A stretch of 64,000 bases of DNA from Homalodisca vitripennis. Taxonomy: Eukaryota > Arthropoda > Insecta > Hemiptera > Cicadellidae. Position numbers and translations under genes: made by a program. The stretch lies in contig NC_060208.1 in NCBI RefSeq assembly GCF_021130785.1, positions 50,718,501-50,782,500 of the forward strand. Direction: 5' to 3'. Positions 61,900 to 64,000 of the stretch are shown here, piece by piece; the first letter of the stretch is position 1, and each line of letters begins with the position of its first letter. The notes under the pieces are model-generated. The model was not told the DNA's origin, made no database searches, and saw nothing but the letters and a program-made list of their open reading frames with translations.

Positions 61900-63420
61900 T
61901 TTCTTTGAAATTTTATTAAGCTACAATTACTAGTGAACACAGCAAAAGCATCAAAATACCGTGAAATAGCTTTCCAGAACGTTGCTGTACACTATTAGAT
62001 CGCAATACTGCTCTACTAGTTTCACATTCGGATCATAAACTTCAATTACCATCAAATAACATCCGCAAATTTTGTTCCCTGGATCATTCATATATTAGCT
62101 TTGTATCCCGACATTGCAAATCGCCACGAAAAATTACAAATTACAGTTTACATTTGCCCAGAACATTTTGCTTGTTTCACACTATCACGTCTCTCTCAGC
62201 TTCATACCCAAATCATAAAATCCAACTCAAATCACATTTTGCATTTAAGTATTACTTTCACAGATCACTGTTACATTTTCATAGGCTACGGCAAGAGCCA
62301 TAAATGACCGTGTAATGATTGTGCTCTTTTAGTTTAGAGGTTGCACCATCAAGTAACAAAATATTTGACCCTCTCAGTTTAGATTCATAAACTGTAACTT
62401 CTATTTACGATTTTGATTTACCTTTAAAACCAATTAGGATATACTTAATTCAAATGTTCTTTCAATGGATTAATGTTACTTTAGCAAAGTATACTAAAAT
62501 GATCAGGACTTCAAAAAGAGCCATCAAATAAGGTTTATTAATTTTAATGAGTTTTTATTCAGATACAGAATATTTGACTTTAGTCTGTAAAGGGGTTATT
62601 CCCAAAAAAATTACCAAAACTGAAACAGTGCAATCAAGCTTTATTTGCATGGATAACCTTTTCAATATCACAATATACTACAATTGACTTCAGCATGAAC
62701 CTTCAGAAAATATTACGCATCTTTACTAAGGACATAAGTAAGACGCACAATCTTTTTTATATTACTGTTTCAGAATTAAGTCATAGTCACTAATCCGTCT
62801 GAAATACACTACGAAAGGTTTATTTTCAAGTATCACTGTTACATTTGTATATTTAATGTTATTATTGGTGAGCAAGAGTTTCAATTTACTGAGTATGGTG
62901 GTACAGGACATTACCGTAATTTGCTGCACAATATTCAATATTGTTCTCGGTTTCGCATTGGGGCTATAAACTGCAACTTTAGGTGAGATAGCTTATAAAC
63001 GTTTTATCTCCAAAAATTACTGTTACATAACGGTTGGAATTTTCATTTATGGTTTCATAGTTTTGTGAAGAACACAGAATTTTTCTGAAAATTTTTATCA
63101 CTGAACATTGTTTAGTGATACAAATATCAGTATCACTACGATACTAAATCATGTTTATTTAATAACCCTTCCATCGTCAAAACCAAACTTGAAACAAAGA
63201 ATTGAATATCCTGCTGCTATACTTGAATCATATAAGCAGGCTTATATTAATATAAAACACGAAAGTCTAATTATTGAGATTGTTCTACTCTTTTGGCTAA
63301 AGTTAAATTTTGACATATTAGTTTCATATACGAACCTTAAAGTACTATATATAAACTACACACTTCATTGGTTGTATATAGTTGGATTTAATAAATATGA
63401 GTTTCTTTTTTAATAAGTTT
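61900..63420. repeat. Degenerate tandem array, unit ~180-190 bp, about 7-8 copies
   Basis: The block ATCACTGTTACATTT occurs at 62264, 62832 and, as ATTACTGTTACAT, at 63016 (spacings 568 and 184, i.e. 3 units and 1 unit). The block TTTCATATTCGGATCATAAACTTCAA recurs in variants near 62020, 62200, 62380 and 62950. GAACACAGxAAAAGCATCAAA-type words occur at 61935 and 63067. The open frames in it (62101-62307, 63108-63413) follow the repeat and are probably not genes. Confidence 0.7.
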
Positions 63421-64000
63421 TCAAAGCAACTAAACAGACATAGTTTCCAGTCAGTTTCATTTATTAATGTGTAACTGTATAAGTTTGCACATTGAAGTTA
63501 AGATTCACATAGGCCTATTAGTTTACTGTACATTTGTATCAGGATCGTTTACAATAGAAAACCACTTTTTTTAGACTTAATATGTTCTTATATCTTAGTT
63601 TGAATAATTTATTTCTCCGATGAACGATAAGACATGATGAGCATACACAGTAGAACTATGAGGCCTAACTCTACAAACTCTTTTTAAGTCCTTAAAAAAA
63701 TAAGGACGATTTGGCGTCTAACGGTTTTTAAAGAGTCAAACCATTATTTTACACTAAACACACGCTGGCTAATTCTATAATTACTAAGGGTTTGGTAGCC
63801 AGAGGGGTGCAATAATCAAAAGATAAATTTAGAAAATAGCACAAAGTTAAACGTAAGCCAAACTTTGTCAATTGGCGATCACGATTACCTGCAATATGAC
63901 CGTTTTTAGTGTGATTTGTGTTTATAAGCTCGATATTAATGTAGGTTCAATAGAAAGTTACCAATAATGGATGAATCAACTTAAGTCAGACTAGTCATTA
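63421..64000. other. Non-coding right end of window
   Basis: Nothing recognised. Confidence 0.4.

Noticed and set aside
63108..63413. 101-codon open frame as a gene
   Set aside because: It lies in the degenerate tandem array, has AT-driven composition and no recognisable domain.
1..64000. CRISPR array, bacterial operon or prophage
   Set aside because: Gene density, composition and repeat types are those of an animal nuclear genome; no short regularly spaced repeats with unique spacers were seen.

Overview
The window looks like a gene-poor, AT-rich (by eye about two thirds A+T or more) stretch of an arthropod nuclear genome, probably an insect. The evidence is a full set of eukaryotic repeats: a THAP/P-element transposase relic, a pogo/Tigger transposase relic, a Helitron, a non-LTR retrotransposon, a tRNA-derived SINE, long (TA)n tracts and several tandem repeats. 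I could not assign an order with confidence. I found no intact host protein-coding gene, rRNA or functional tRNA. Apart from the retrotransposon reverse transcriptase, the open reading frames are short and look like chance frames in AT-rich DNA.

Layout: 1-2279 (minus) is a decayed P-element/THAP9-like transposase that runs off the left edge. From about 3.7 kb to 55.5 kb, anchor after anchor on the left matches the reverse complement of a position on the right, in mirror order: 3.7-4.1 with 55.0-55.5, 6.4 with 53.5, 7.5 with 52.2, 8.4-9.2 with 50.5-51.3, 12.4 with 49.0, 14.6 with 42.5 (a second match at 47.0), 16.2 with 40.7, 16.8-17.1 with 39.8-40.1, 20.3 with 30.6, and 24.0-24.3 with 28.7-28.9. 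I read this as one old inverted duplication with its axis near 26.4 kb. Young elements sit in only one arm: Helitron 17.55-19.15 (left); non-LTR element 32.47-35.51, pogo relic 37.4-39.2 and SINE 49.99-50.15 (right). They account for much of the difference in arm length.

The most striking detail is a block of about 210 bp (8842-9054 and 50753-50961). It is almost identical between the arms (two substitutions and one 4-nt indel), although the homologous DNA on both sides has diverged to roughly 75-80% by eye. This points to selection, gene conversion or a recent event, and it is the best candidate for an undescribed functional element here.

Right of the inverted duplication (55.5-64 kb) there is a degenerate tandem array of about 180-190 bp units at 61.9-63.4 kb, with related sequence at 56.8-58.2 kb, and an isolated GC-rich segment at 61.3-61.75 kb of unknown nature. 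All identities and alignments were made by eye; none was computed.
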